The notes beneath the pieces were generated by a model that had not been told where the DNA came from, did no database searches, and saw only the letters and a list, made by a program, of their open reading frames with translations. The position numbers and the translations under genes were made by a program. From Stentor coeruleus (Eukaryota; Ciliophora; Heterotrichea; Heterotrichida; Stentoridae), in NCBI GenBank assembly GCA_001970955.1, contig MPUH01000078.1:1-64000 (forward strand): a stretch of 64,000 nucleotides of DNA. Reading direction: 5' to 3'. Positions 42,665-52,050 of this stretch are shown here, one piece after another. Position 1 is the stretch's first letter. Each line of letters starts with the position of its first letter.

Positions 42665-43476
42665 TCATAAAATTCCTTTTTCTCCAGATCTTCCAACACT
42701 CATTATTTCCTTAATAAATGTAAGGAATTCAAAAGCTTTGTATTTTTTTGAAAGCATTTTAGCTGAACGGCCTAAGGAGTCTTTAACTGAAATGTCTATT
42801 TTTGCATCTACTAATATACGACCTATATTAACATTATTTCTTTTTGCCGCCCAATGAAAACCTGTCATACCAAGAGAATCTTTTTTATGCACAAGTCCAT
42901 GATCTTTTTCTAAAATTAACAGAAGTTTTTTAGTTTCATTATGTTTGATGTATTTGAAATATTTTATTGTTTTTAAATCTTGGACTTCGGAAAATTTTGA
43001 AAGACTAACTTTTTTCCACATATTTTCTGAGAAGTTGTTACTGATTGTTTTGATTGCACTTGAAGAAATTTCTTGGATCATGCATTTTGGTGATTCTAAA
43101 TTTTGTAAGGTTTTTTTGTTGGATGTGAATCTGTTTAGAGGACTAGGTTCGAAAAGATAGACTTCTTTTAGTACACGAGGACGGAAATGCGATGATGAAG
43201 AAGTTTGAATTTTATTGTTCTTTATGTGGAATTTTGGGTTATATTTTTTATAAGATTTTATGGGGCTTTTTAGGCAANACGAGGACGGAAATGCGATGAT
43301 GAAGAAGTTTGAATTTTATTGTTCTTTATTGGCTGTTGCTGAGGTTGATTGCCTAAGTATTTAATTTTTTGCACTTTGAGCTTCCCTAGAGTTATTTGGG
43401 ATCTGCGCAGAGGGGATTCTCGGAAATGTATTCTTCTTGCTGGGGAGTGGAGAATTTTAGTCCTGTTGACTGACAT
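42665..43476 (-). CDS. Ankyrin-repeat protein interrupted by a false assembly duplication
   Basis: The ATG at 43476 opens MSVNRTKILHSPARRIHFRE and reads to SSSSHFRPR just before the N at 43278. The same frame resumes in the first repeat copy (about 43,175) as RPRVLKEVYLFEPSPLNRFT, then SNKKTLQNLESPKCMIQEIS. It continues through the ankyrin repeats LGMTGFHWAAKRNNVNIGRI and IDISVKDSLGRSAKMLSKKY to a TGA at 42665. Ignoring the 104 duplicated bases, the protein is about 235 residues. The N-terminal half is basic and disordered, and two ankyrin repeats sit in the C-terminal half. The perfect frame match across the seam is strong evidence that the gene is intact in the organism. Function unknown. 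Confidence 0.8.
43175..43329. repeat. Assembly seam: 51-bp exact direct repeat around an N, inside a gene
   Basis: Bases 43175-43225 recur at 43279-43329, right after the N at 43278. The 52 bases between (43226-43277) belong to neither reading of the gene and look like a divergent contig end. This seam splits the ankyrin gene. Confidence 0.88.
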
Positions 43477-43734
43477 GGTAAGAAAATATATTATTTTTTT
43501 GGAGTTTGTTAGAGAAATAGTAAAAATTAATAAACGAATTTATTATGATGATTATGCGTGCTAAGGATAAGTCAAATAGAAGTATTGATATTTTTATCTC
43601 ATGCTTTTCTGGCTGGTAGTTATGATATAACTGCAAAGAGAAAAGTTCAATTTCAAGTATGTATTAATAACTAAATAAAATCATTATATATATTAGAAAC
43701 ATGAATTTTATTAATTTTAGCCTAATACTTTATT

Positions 43735-44952
43735 TTAGTTTTTCATAATAAAGTTGTCGAGAATCAAGCAGAAACATGTTGCTAGGAGAATGCCAAGGGA
43801 GTTCATACAAACACTAACATTCATACTAGCTTCTTTCTGCTCTTTAGGTATAATATCAGAATTAAGCACGATATAGCCTGTGTTAACATAAGATAATCCT
43901 CCCATACAGCCAACCCATATTGTCAGAATAAACTCACCCCATTCAGTCATAAACAAAAATTCAGCTTCAAGCCACCAAATAACCCAATTAAACAACTGCA
44001 ACAACGTAATTATCCAAGTCCTCTCAATCTTAAAAAACTTCAACGAGCTTCTTGAGCACCAAACTCCAATCTGATAACAAAACTGAATAATCTCAAAAGC
44101 ATTTTCCTTAAAAAAAGACCCATTTCCAGAATACTTTAATGTCGCTCTATCTGCAAAACCAGTAGTAATACAATATTCTAAAAAATAAACCGATCCAAGA
44201 TTAAACCCAAGCCACCACATTCTTTTCCATACTTTTTTCAATAACTCAATAGAAAAAATCTCATTCCCAGTACTTGAAACCGCAGATTTCTCAGGTGATT
44301 TTTTTTCAGTTAAAAATTCACTTTGTGATTCACTTGGATCAGGACTACCTAAATGTCCTTGAACCATAGAATATTGTTGTACATTAACATATGATTTCCC
44401 TTTCCTATATATCCATAAAAAACTTAACCAATATACAACAATCAAAGGCATGAATATTAGAAAAACTTCAAAGTTCTGTAATCCTATAGCACGACAAAAT
44501 AACCAAGCTCCTGATCCAGCGATACCTGCAAAACCAGTTCCTGATGTAAAACCTACTAAATATTCTGAAGGGAATGCTTTTATATACCCTAAGTTAACAC
44601 ATTCACCTAAACTTTGACACATACCCATAAGTAAAGCTGCTATTAAAGAGATTGGGAAACCCCAGCTCCCATCTGTTGATACACATATTGACATTACGAC
44701 AAAACATCCTACCATTGTAAATGATGAGATTGTTATACGAAGTAAAGTGTTTACTGATACTAGATATCGGAAATTTAATATGAGTATTGGAATGTTACAT
44801 GAGACAAGCATGAATTGGAATAGAGGCATAAGATTCTTTTGACCAAAGTGTGAGGATATAGTTTGAGCACCCACTCCGATTAGGACGTAGCTAAAGTTGT
44901 TTATTAAACCTACTGAGAACAGAGCTGCAAAGTATTTCCAAAAACTCTCCAT
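43735..44952 (-). CDS. CLN3: Battenin-like lysosomal membrane protein CLN3
   Basis: A 405-residue multi-pass protein of the CLN3 (battenin) family, located in lysosomal or vacuolar membranes and linked to glycerophosphodiester export and pH control. Family segments are clear: LINNFSYVLIGVGAQTISSH, FPSEYLVGFTSGTGFAGIAG, SVYFLEYCITTGFADRATLK, FCYQIGVWCSRSSLKFFKIE then TWIITLLQLFNWV, and GCMGGLSYVNTGYIVLNSDI. About ten hydrophobic spans are visible, and the loop between halves (residues 205-235) is Ser-rich and polar. Length is close to human CLN3 (438). It is intact, single-exon and lies 1 kb from a near-identical copy on the same strand. Confidence 0.95.
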   Translation of the reverse strand: MESFWKYFAALFSVGLINNFSYVLIGVGAQTISSHFGQKNLMPLFQFMLVSCNIPILILNFRYLVSVNTLLRITISSFTMVGCFVVMSICVSTDGSWGFPISLIAALLMGMCQSLGECVNLGYIKAFPSEYLVGFTSGTGFAGIAGSGAWLFCRAIGLQNFEVFLIFMPLIVVYWLSFLWIYRKGKSYVNVQQYSMVQGHLGSPDPSESQSEFLTEKKSPEKSAVSSTGNEIFSIELLKKVWKRMWWLGFNLGSVYFLEYCITTGFADRATLKYSGNGSFFKENAFEIIQFCYQIGVWCSRSSLKFFKIERTWIITLLQLFNWVIWWLEAEFLFMTEWGEFILTIWVGCMGGLSYVNTGYIVLNSDIIPKEQKEASMNVSVCMNSLGILLATCFCLILDNFIMKN

Positions 44953-45966
44953 TATAAGTTAGAGTCATTTTTCCTTGTTGGATTAGAAATTTTTGATTTC
45001 TGTTGTTATGAATTTTTGGAGTTTTTGGAAATTTAAAGATAGAGTTGGGGTACTTTTGTAGAAGTTTATGTGGATTATAAATTTCTGATAGGGCTAGTTT
45101 TAGGTGTGTTTATATTATGATTATGAAAAATTTAGAGTTGTTTATTATGTAAGAGAGGAGAGGATATTGGATATGTTTGTTTGATATTGATGATATAAAT
45201 TATTGATTAAGAGTTTTTTTTATAATAAAAGTTTGGTTAAGTATGATTGGGATATATAAACAGTTTGTATTTCACATATAAAATTAAGTTAATGATTTTT
45301 TATATTTGGGTTAAGATTAGCTTCTATGAATAGATTATTTATAATGATTTAGGGATTTTAACTGTAATTTAAAGATTTTTTACTAAATATATTGTATATT
45401 ATAGACAAACCTATTTATTATTTTAGTAATAAGCAAGAAGTTCCATCCTAACAATTTATTAGCTTTTGACCGCTATAGTAAAAATTGTAATATAGAATTT
45501 AAGATGAATTAAGGCAAATTATGTGTAAATTCTAGGTATTAATTATAGTCTCTCTAAATTATGATGTTTTAGTTAATAATACTTGAATAATAGTAAAAAA
45601 GGTATTCATATTTCATCACTTTATTTATAATTTCCTTAGCCTTTTTAGTTCTTCATTAGTAAAGCATTAGAAATAAGGAAATTGTAATATTTTGATTTTA
45701 TTTTATCTAATTGCTAAATGCTTTAGTTATCAAAGTTTTAACTTGGTTTATAGTCTTTAAAGTTTATTTCATTATTCTCTTTTTCAAGTTTCGATTAAAT
45801 TAGTGAGTTTTTAAACTTTCTTTCAAAGTTTTAATCTCTTTTTGAAATTTTTATTTAAATTTTTTAATAGTGTAAGTCCTATTTTGCCATATATTTATCT
45901 GAATGAAGGGAGCAAATATTGCAGAATAATTTATGAATTATATCTTTTTTAACCTAAAGCTTCATT
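44953..45966. other. Spacer between the two CLN3 copies
   Basis: G-rich on the + strand at the left (44,960-45,200) and weakly C-rich only at the far right. I see no gene. The duplication does not extend into it: similarity between the CLN3 copies stops within about 10 bases of their start and stop codons. Confidence 0.55.
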
Positions 45967-47184
45967 TTAACTATTCATAATAAAATTATCGAGAATCAAG
46001 CAGAAACAAGTTGCTAAGAGAATCCCAAGGGAGTTCATATAAACACATAAATTCATGCTAGCTTCTTTCTGCTCTTTAGGTATAATATCAGAATTAAGCA
46101 CGATATAGCCTGTGTTAACGTAAGATAATCCTCCCATGCAACCAACCCATGCTATCAAAATAAACTCACCCCATTCAGTCATAAATAAAAATTCAGCTTC
46201 AAGCCACCAAATAACCCAATTAGCCAACTGCAGCAATGTAAGTATCCAAGTTCTCTCAATCTTAAAAAACTTCAACGAGCTTCTTGAGCACAAAACTCCA
46301 ATCTGATAACAAAACTGAATAATCTCAAAAGCATTTTCCTTAAAAAAAGACCCACCTCCAGAATACTTTAATGTCGCTCTATCTGCAAAACCAGTAGTAA
46401 TGCAGTACTCTAAAAAATAAACCGACCCAAGATTAAACCCAAGCCACCATATTCTTTTCCATACCTTTTTCAATAACTCTATAGAAAAAATCTCATTCCC
46501 AGTACTTGAAATCACAGATTTCTCAGGTGATTTTTTTTCAGTTAAAAGTTCACTTTGTGATTCACTTGGATCAGGACTACCTAAATGTCCTTGAACCATA
46601 GAATATTGTTGTACATTAACATATGATTTCCCTTTCCTATATATCCATAAAAAACTCAACCAATATGCAACAATCAAAGGCATAAATATTAGAAAAACTT
46701 CAAAGTTCTGTAATCCTATAGCACGACAAAATAGTCAAGCTCCTGATCCAGCGATACCTGCAAAACCAGTTCCTGATGTAAAACCTACTAAATATTCTGA
46801 AGGGAATGCTTTTATATAACCCAAGTTAACACATTCACCTAAACTTTGATACATACCCATAAGTAAAGTAGTTATCAAGGAAATCGGGAAACCCCAACTC
46901 CCATTTGTTGATACACAGATTGACATTAGGGCTAAGCATCCAATCATTGTTAATGATGAGATTGTTATGCGAAGTAAAGTGTTTACTGATACAAGATATC
47001 GGAAATTTAATATGAGTATTGGGATGCTTGATGAGACAAGCATGAGCTGGAATAGAGGCATAAGATTCTTTTGACCAAAGTGTAAGGCTATAGTTTGAGC
47101 GCCTGCTCCAATTAGCACAGAGTTAAAGTTGTTTATTAAACCCAATGAGAACAGAGCTGCAAAGTATTTCCAAAAACTCTTCAT
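45967..47184 (-). pseudogene. Tandem CLN3 copy with one in-frame TGA
   Basis: This is a second copy of the neighbouring CLN3 gene in the same orientation and of the same length, with most residues identical. The frame runs from the ATG at 47184 (MKSFWKYFAALFSLGLINNF) to a TGA at 46735-46737. The intact copy has TGG there (Trp150, within GSGAWLFCRA). After the TGA the same frame continues without any other defect to a TAA at 45967. So there is a single nonsense change in an otherwise open 405-codon frame. It may be a very young pseudogene, a heterozygous or sequencing variant, or a read-through case. No 15/16-nt intron covers the TGA. Confidence 0.85.
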
Positions 47185-47251
47185 TATAAGAAAAGCAATT
47201 TTTTTCGAATTAAGTTTCTTATTACTGTTATTATGATTTTTGCTTTTTTGA

Positions 47252-47853
47252 GGATATAATTATGATGCTTCCTTTTACATTCCAGAATATGGAAAAGCTA
47301 GTAAACTAACTAAAAAAATAGCGAATGCTGAAATAGCTAAATTTTCAAAGTTAAAGGATATTCGTCATTGAAGTATTTTTCAATAAAATCCTTATTAAAT
47401 CAACTTGAAGGAGGACTGAAGACACAATTGCATCTTGGATTTTCTAGAAAATACTCAAACTATTACTTATTTCCCTAATCTTTTGAATTATAATTTTTTT
47501 TTCATTTGCATAAGCCTATTGCTTCTCTTTTTGCTGATAAAACTTTAGGTTAAGTCAAGAATGATTGAAGCTATTGGTAAAATCTTTTGATTTGGCAACT
47601 TTTGTTGTAGTATCTAATGCTGAATCAGCTTCAGAATTATATTTAAAAATTCAAGATATAGATTGATCAGAAAAGTTCTTATGGGTAAAAATTTTGAAGA
47701 AGCAGTTTTTAACAATAAAAAATATATTTTGGTTTAGTTTTATACACCTTAGTCTAGACATTATTAAAAACTTGCCCCCGAGTATTAAGAACTTAAGGAA
47801 TCCCTTCTGCGATTATTATCAAAATAGATTCTACAGCTAATGAAGTTAAAGGG
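47252..47853 (+). pseudogene. Decayed protein disulfide isomerase
   Basis: Thioredoxin-fold segments of a PDI are recognisable but are broken by stops and frame changes. GKNFEEAVFNNKKYILV leads into FYTP, SRHY (where the active site WCGHC belongs) and KLAPEY, followed in another frame by KIDSTANEVKG. This order is that of the a' domain of PDI, which oxidises disulfides in the ER. Upstream pieces (YDASFYIPEYGKASKLTKKI; FDLATFVVVSNAESASELYL) fit earlier thioredoxin domains. At least six stops and several shifts are present, so the gene is dead. It lies between the CLN3 copy and DDB1 in a 0.9-kb gap. Confidence 0.85.
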
Positions 47854-48078
47854 TTATAATTAAATGATTCTCTAGATTGAAGTTTTATAGAGCTTATAAT
47901 AAGAAACTCAAAAAGTTGATTTATAATAGATTAACTTAGATTTATAAGATTTGTTAGAAAAAACTACAATTTTATATGAAAATATCTTGATATATAAAAC
48001 GGATTAGAAATTACTATTATCATATATGCTTGTGTAAATAATAAACATATACAAAACAATATAAACTACTATCTTATG

Positions 48079-51000
48079 TTAATGAATCTTATGCAAACTA
48101 TATAAAAGGTTCCTAAGACCCTCATCGTTCACACTCCTCTGAAGGTCATCTGATATTTTCCCAGCAATCACAGTTTGTTTATCATGATTCATATTCAAAA
48201 ACCTCTCTACCAAATCCCCATTAACAAACTCATCAATTTCTAAAACATTCTTTCTCCTAATAGGTTTATGCAAATTTTCACTTAATCCTTCAGCCAAAAG
48301 CTCTTTTTTCATTACCTTCTGCAAAGCCATAAGTATTAAATACTCATCATTTTCAATAGAAATAATAATACTTATATCCCCATACCCAGCCGCACATATA
48401 ACCCCATTTCTTTCCCCTCCATATATTTCCTGCGAAACTTTAAAAACCTTTAAAACACTAGGGACTGTTTTTTCCATATTAAACCCAGAAACTGGACTAA
48501 TAACAGGTCCAGAGATTTCAAAAAGTATCAAATTACAGTTCAAATCACTCACAAGTATAAGTTTTTCTGATAAAAACTTTACTGCATAAGCATAGTCTAA
48601 ACTATTATAACTATACAACTGTATCAATTTATTCCTATGTGCATTAAGAATAAACAAATAATAATTCTCACAACAAATCCCTATATACTCATTATAAACA
48701 TCCATCGAGACAATTGTACTTAATTTTTTTATCACATCAACATTCTGTAATCTATTCTCATCCATTTTAAAATACAAAATCTCAGATCTAACAGCTATAA
48801 CCAAATCATCAAATACTTGTTTAATACATTTTACAGGACCTTCAAGTTTAAGTTCATTACATATTTCAAGTTTATAATCTTGTTGTATATTATAAATCCT
48901 TATAATCCCATTTTTTTCTTCTTTAATCTCATTTATTATAAAAGATCCTAAATATAATTTTTTCCCTATAATAGTCATACAATTAAGCATTTCATCTTCA
49001 GAGAATATTAAAGATTGTTCTTCATTAAAAATATCGTCATATGATTTTAAATAGTTTTTTCCTGATATATCACGTGCTATAACATATGTTTGTCTTGAAC
49101 TTTGATTAATTTTTAATATAGTAAGTTGTTTTTTTATAAAAGTATTAGAGTATTTTTGTAAATCTTCAAATGAAATAATTGAAAATGTTTTTGGGGTTAT
49201 GAGAATCATACTATCAGGGTAGGATTGGGTGTTAAAAATACATGCAGAAGTTATGTTGGAGAAATCTAAACAGGAATGGGCAAGTTTGTTTTTGTCGGAA
49301 TATAGGAATATTGCTTTATCACAAGAAGCCAGAAGGAGGGTGTGTTTTTGGTAGTGGATTTCTTCAAGATTTATAGCTTGGCAACCGATATGCAAGCTAG
49401 ATTTTTTGAAGTTTTCCATGTTGTAATGAAGAAGATGACCATCTCGAAGACCGATTGCAAGAAGCATGTCCCTGCCGAGTTGGATGAATTTTAAACTTTT
49501 GCCGGTTGCGGTAAAGCCCAGGGAGTCTTGGAAGACTAGGGTGCCATTTTTTTTGATTATCTGCACGGTATTTTCTTCCCAGAATGTTAAAGCTATTAAA
49601 TCCTTATAGCCCCCAACACAAGAAATCTCAGTATTAAAAACCTTTTCAAACTCTTTAACAAACTTCCCTTTCCCAACATCAAAACATATCAACGTATCTG
49701 TTTTTGTAACAACCCCCACAGTGTTTTCGAAAAAACACGCTAAAATAATATTAATCCCCTCCTGTTCCCCAAACCCAACATCCAATTTCTGCCAATTTTC
49801 ATCAAATAAATGCATATTATCACAAGTGACCTGAAGTATAAAACCTTCAAATTTCTTCATCAAAATAGTTTTACAGTTTATAACTAATCCAGGGACTTCA
49901 CATTTATATATAGAACAATCTTCAATCATAAAAACTCTTGTGCATTCAAGTATTGAAATAATAATATGTGTATCGTATTGTGAATTAACATTCAAAGACC
50001 AAACTCCATTAATATTAAGTATATCAATCTGAGTCTCCACAACAACAGGTACAGCTTTAGTGATTTTACATATACCTCCAGATAAACCCATACCTGACCC
50101 TGCGATAATATTTATAATCCCCAACTCACTGTTTTCCTCAATATTTAAATCAAAAACAGGACTGATTCCTTTAAAAACCTGGACTTCTTTTATGTTAGAG
50201 TTGTCAATAGGTTCTTGTAAAATCTCAATAATTCTTGAAGTGTTAGAATTTGACCCAAAAAAGAACAGAGAAGAATCTAAATGGACTATTGTATTAGCTG
50301 GGGATGTGTTTCCTAAAAGCTTTATTTCGATTATTGGACCAAAAATAACAAGGTATATATTACCTAATGAGTTGCTTAGAAGGTAACGAGTTGAGTCAAT
50401 TTCACATTTTCCAATTATATTTCCATAGTATTGTTCATAAGTTATCATAGACATGTTTGTGAGATCAATAAGTCTATAGCTTTGTTCAAGAAAGATCATA
50501 AGATTTTCACCTGGAGATTGGATAATGCATCCAGGTTTCTCGTTTATATTAAAACTAGAAATAAGAATCCCATCTTGATCTTGTACTCTGATATCGTAGA
50601 TATGTAAAAAACAGGAAACAGTTGTATCACAGAGGGTTAAAGCTGCAATTAGATTAGAGTTATGAATGAATTCCATATCAATAACCTTTAAACCTTCATT
50701 ATGGAACACAAACCCATCTTTTTCGGCAACTTTCCCATTTTTTACTTTGAATACCCTGAAATCAGCATAGTAATCATTTATACATATAAGGGTATTCTGA
50801 GTGTTTATTCTCATTATGTATAAACAATCTCTATGATTATTAGTTTTTGATATACTTGTTTGGAATTTTTTAAGTAAAGAATCTTGATAATGTATTTGAA
50901 ATAACATATGAGAATGAGTTAAGGCTATGATTGAATCAAGTCCATTTGGCATTTTGATTTTACATAATGATCTGATATAGGAAAAAACTTCAATTTCATC

Positions 51001-51171
51001 AACATGCTCAATTGTCTCGTCTTGTAAAGAAAAAATTTCTATTATGCTACCTTTGCTTATGATAAGATTCCTTTTGCCGCTTGGGTGGAAAGAACAGATA
51101 AGCGCATCACTTATAGCAGAAGACTTCATATAAGTTGCTATGTAGCTGTATTTTGACATTATAAAATCCAT
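48079..51171 (-). CDS. DDB1: DNA damage-binding protein 1 (CUL4 ligase adaptor)
   Basis: A 1,030-residue single-exon protein of the DDB1/CPSF160/SF3B3 triple-propeller family. The N-terminus SYIATYMKSSAISDALICSF followed by RNLIISKGSIIEIFSL matches the DDB1 opening. The C-terminus FVNGDLVERFLNMNHDKQTV and LRNLLYSLHKIH matches the DDB1 ending (NGDLIERFLD...ELTRIH), which separates it from the splicing and polyadenylation relatives. Many blade-like beta segments lie between. DDB1 links substrate receptors (DCAFs) to CUL4-RBX1 in DNA repair and replication control. It is about 100 residues shorter than the animal protein. The + strand composition flips abruptly at about 49,560 inside this gene. 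Confidence 0.93.
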   Translation of the reverse strand: MDFIMSKYSYIATYMKSSAISDALICSFHPSGKRNLIISKGSIIEIFSLQDETIEHVDEIEVFSYIRSLCKIKMPNGLDSIIALTHSHMLFQIHYQDSLLKKFQTSISKTNNHRDCLYIMRINTQNTLICINDYYADFRVFKVKNGKVAEKDGFVFHNEGLKVIDMEFIHNSNLIAALTLCDTTVSCFLHIYDIRVQDQDGILISSFNINEKPGCIIQSPGENLMIFLEQSYRLIDLTNMSMITYEQYYGNIIGKCEIDSTRYLLSNSLGNIYLVIFGPIIEIKLLGNTSPANTIVHLDSSLFFFGSNSNTSRIIEILQEPIDNSNIKEVQVFKGISPVFDLNIEENSELGIINIIAGSGMGLSGGICKITKAVPVVVETQIDILNINGVWSLNVNSQYDTHIIISILECTRVFMIEDCSIYKCEVPGLVINCKTILMKKFEGFILQVTCDNMHLFDENWQKLDVGFGEQEGINIILACFFENTVGVVTKTDTLICFDVGKGKFVKEFEKVFNTEISCVGGYKDLIALTFWEENTVQIIKKNGTLVFQDSLGFTATGKSLKFIQLGRDMLLAIGLRDGHLLHYNMENFKKSSLHIGCQAINLEEIHYQKHTLLLASCDKAIFLYSDKNKLAHSCLDFSNITSACIFNTQSYPDSMILITPKTFSIISFEDLQKYSNTFIKKQLTILKINQSSRQTYVIARDISGKNYLKSYDDIFNEEQSLIFSEDEMLNCMTIIGKKLYLGSFIINEIKEEKNGIIRIYNIQQDYKLEICNELKLEGPVKCIKQVFDDLVIAVRSEILYFKMDENRLQNVDVIKKLSTIVSMDVYNEYIGICCENYYLFILNAHRNKLIQLYSYNSLDYAYAVKFLSEKLILVSDLNCNLILFEISGPVISPVSGFNMEKTVPSVLKVFKVSQEIYGGERNGVICAAGYGDISIIISIENDEYLILMALQKVMKKELLAEGLSENLHKPIRRKNVLEIDEFVNGDLVERFLNMNHDKQTVIAGKISDDLQRSVNDEGLRNLLYSLHKIH

Positions 51172-51233
51172 CTATTTAAAAGAAAAAAAGTATATATACA
51201 ATCAAAACTTTAAACTTATCATACTTTAACCCT

Positions 51234-51908
51234 TTATACCACATTTTCCCTCTTATCAATTTCATCAACATCAATTCCAATATCCACATCCCTCATAATT
51301 TCTCTTAAGAGCCAATTCACCAATATCCATCCCTAATTTTTTATCTTTAGTTATTATAACCATAGTATAAAGGAGGTGCTACAGCTTTAATCTGAACTTT
51401 AACCATATCACAATTGATTTTCATCCCTTCTACTATTAATAACTTTTAGTAATTCTTCAAGTATTTCTATATTCATATTAAATCCTTGAAATGTTATATC
51501 AGGATTATAAACTGTTATTTTAAAAGTATCAAATGCATGTCCATATTTTTCATAAAATGGCCATCCGATATTTTTATATAGTAATTTTATATCAGTTTTT
51601 ATAGTTTGAGCCACATGTTTAAATATATTATTTGCAGTCTTCCTTTTTTTATACTTATTCTCACATTCTTGTCGACCAATTCGTGTTAATTTTATTATCG
51701 GCCTTATATTTTCCTTAGATAACTCCCCAAGCATAATAAATCCTTTTATATTATTATACTCAATAAGTTTTACACTTGCCCCAGTTTTATCTACTTGAAG
51801 GACTTCAACCATTACTAATTCGTTAATTTTAGGGAATTTATGACGATAAAAACGACAGTTTAGGTTGATTTTTGATGAAAATGGTTCTAGTATTTTTTCT
51901 TGATCCAT
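51234..51908 (-). pseudogene. Broken paralogue of translation factor eIF2 alpha
   Basis: An open 166-codon frame starts at the ATG at 51908 and matches the eIF2alpha S1 and helical domains: CRFYRHKFPKINELVMVEVL, GFIMLGELSKENIRPIIKLT and FKHVAQTIKTDIKLLYKNIG. The serine of GELSKENIR (residue 64) aligns with the regulatory Ser51. About 30 residues that end the S1 barrel are missing between IGRQEC and ENKYKKRK. After a TGA, pieces of the C-terminal domain continue in other frames: VKVQIKAVAPPLYYGYNN, TKDKKLGMDIGELALK and REIMRDVDIGIDVDEIDKRE, ending near 51,234. Candidate GT...AG segments lack the consensus A. I infer a decaying duplicate rather than the working eIF2alpha gene. Confidence 0.8.
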
Positions 51909-52050
51909 ATATTTTATTATAAAATAAAACAGATATGAACAGAAAAAGGGGATGAGGATAGAAAATAAGATATGAATATTAAGAGAAGGGATGCTTAAAA
52001 AAGGGAGGTAATTAGATGAGATATAATTATTTTTATTATATATAATAAGA

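Noticed and set aside
51380-51440. 15-nt intron GTGATATGGTTAAAG joining the eIF2alpha pieces, and a 16-nt GTTATAATAACTAAAG further on
   Set aside because: Both lack the A at the sixth base from the 3' end found in all eleven accepted introns. Joining through them does not give a better eIF2alpha alignment and further breaks remain.
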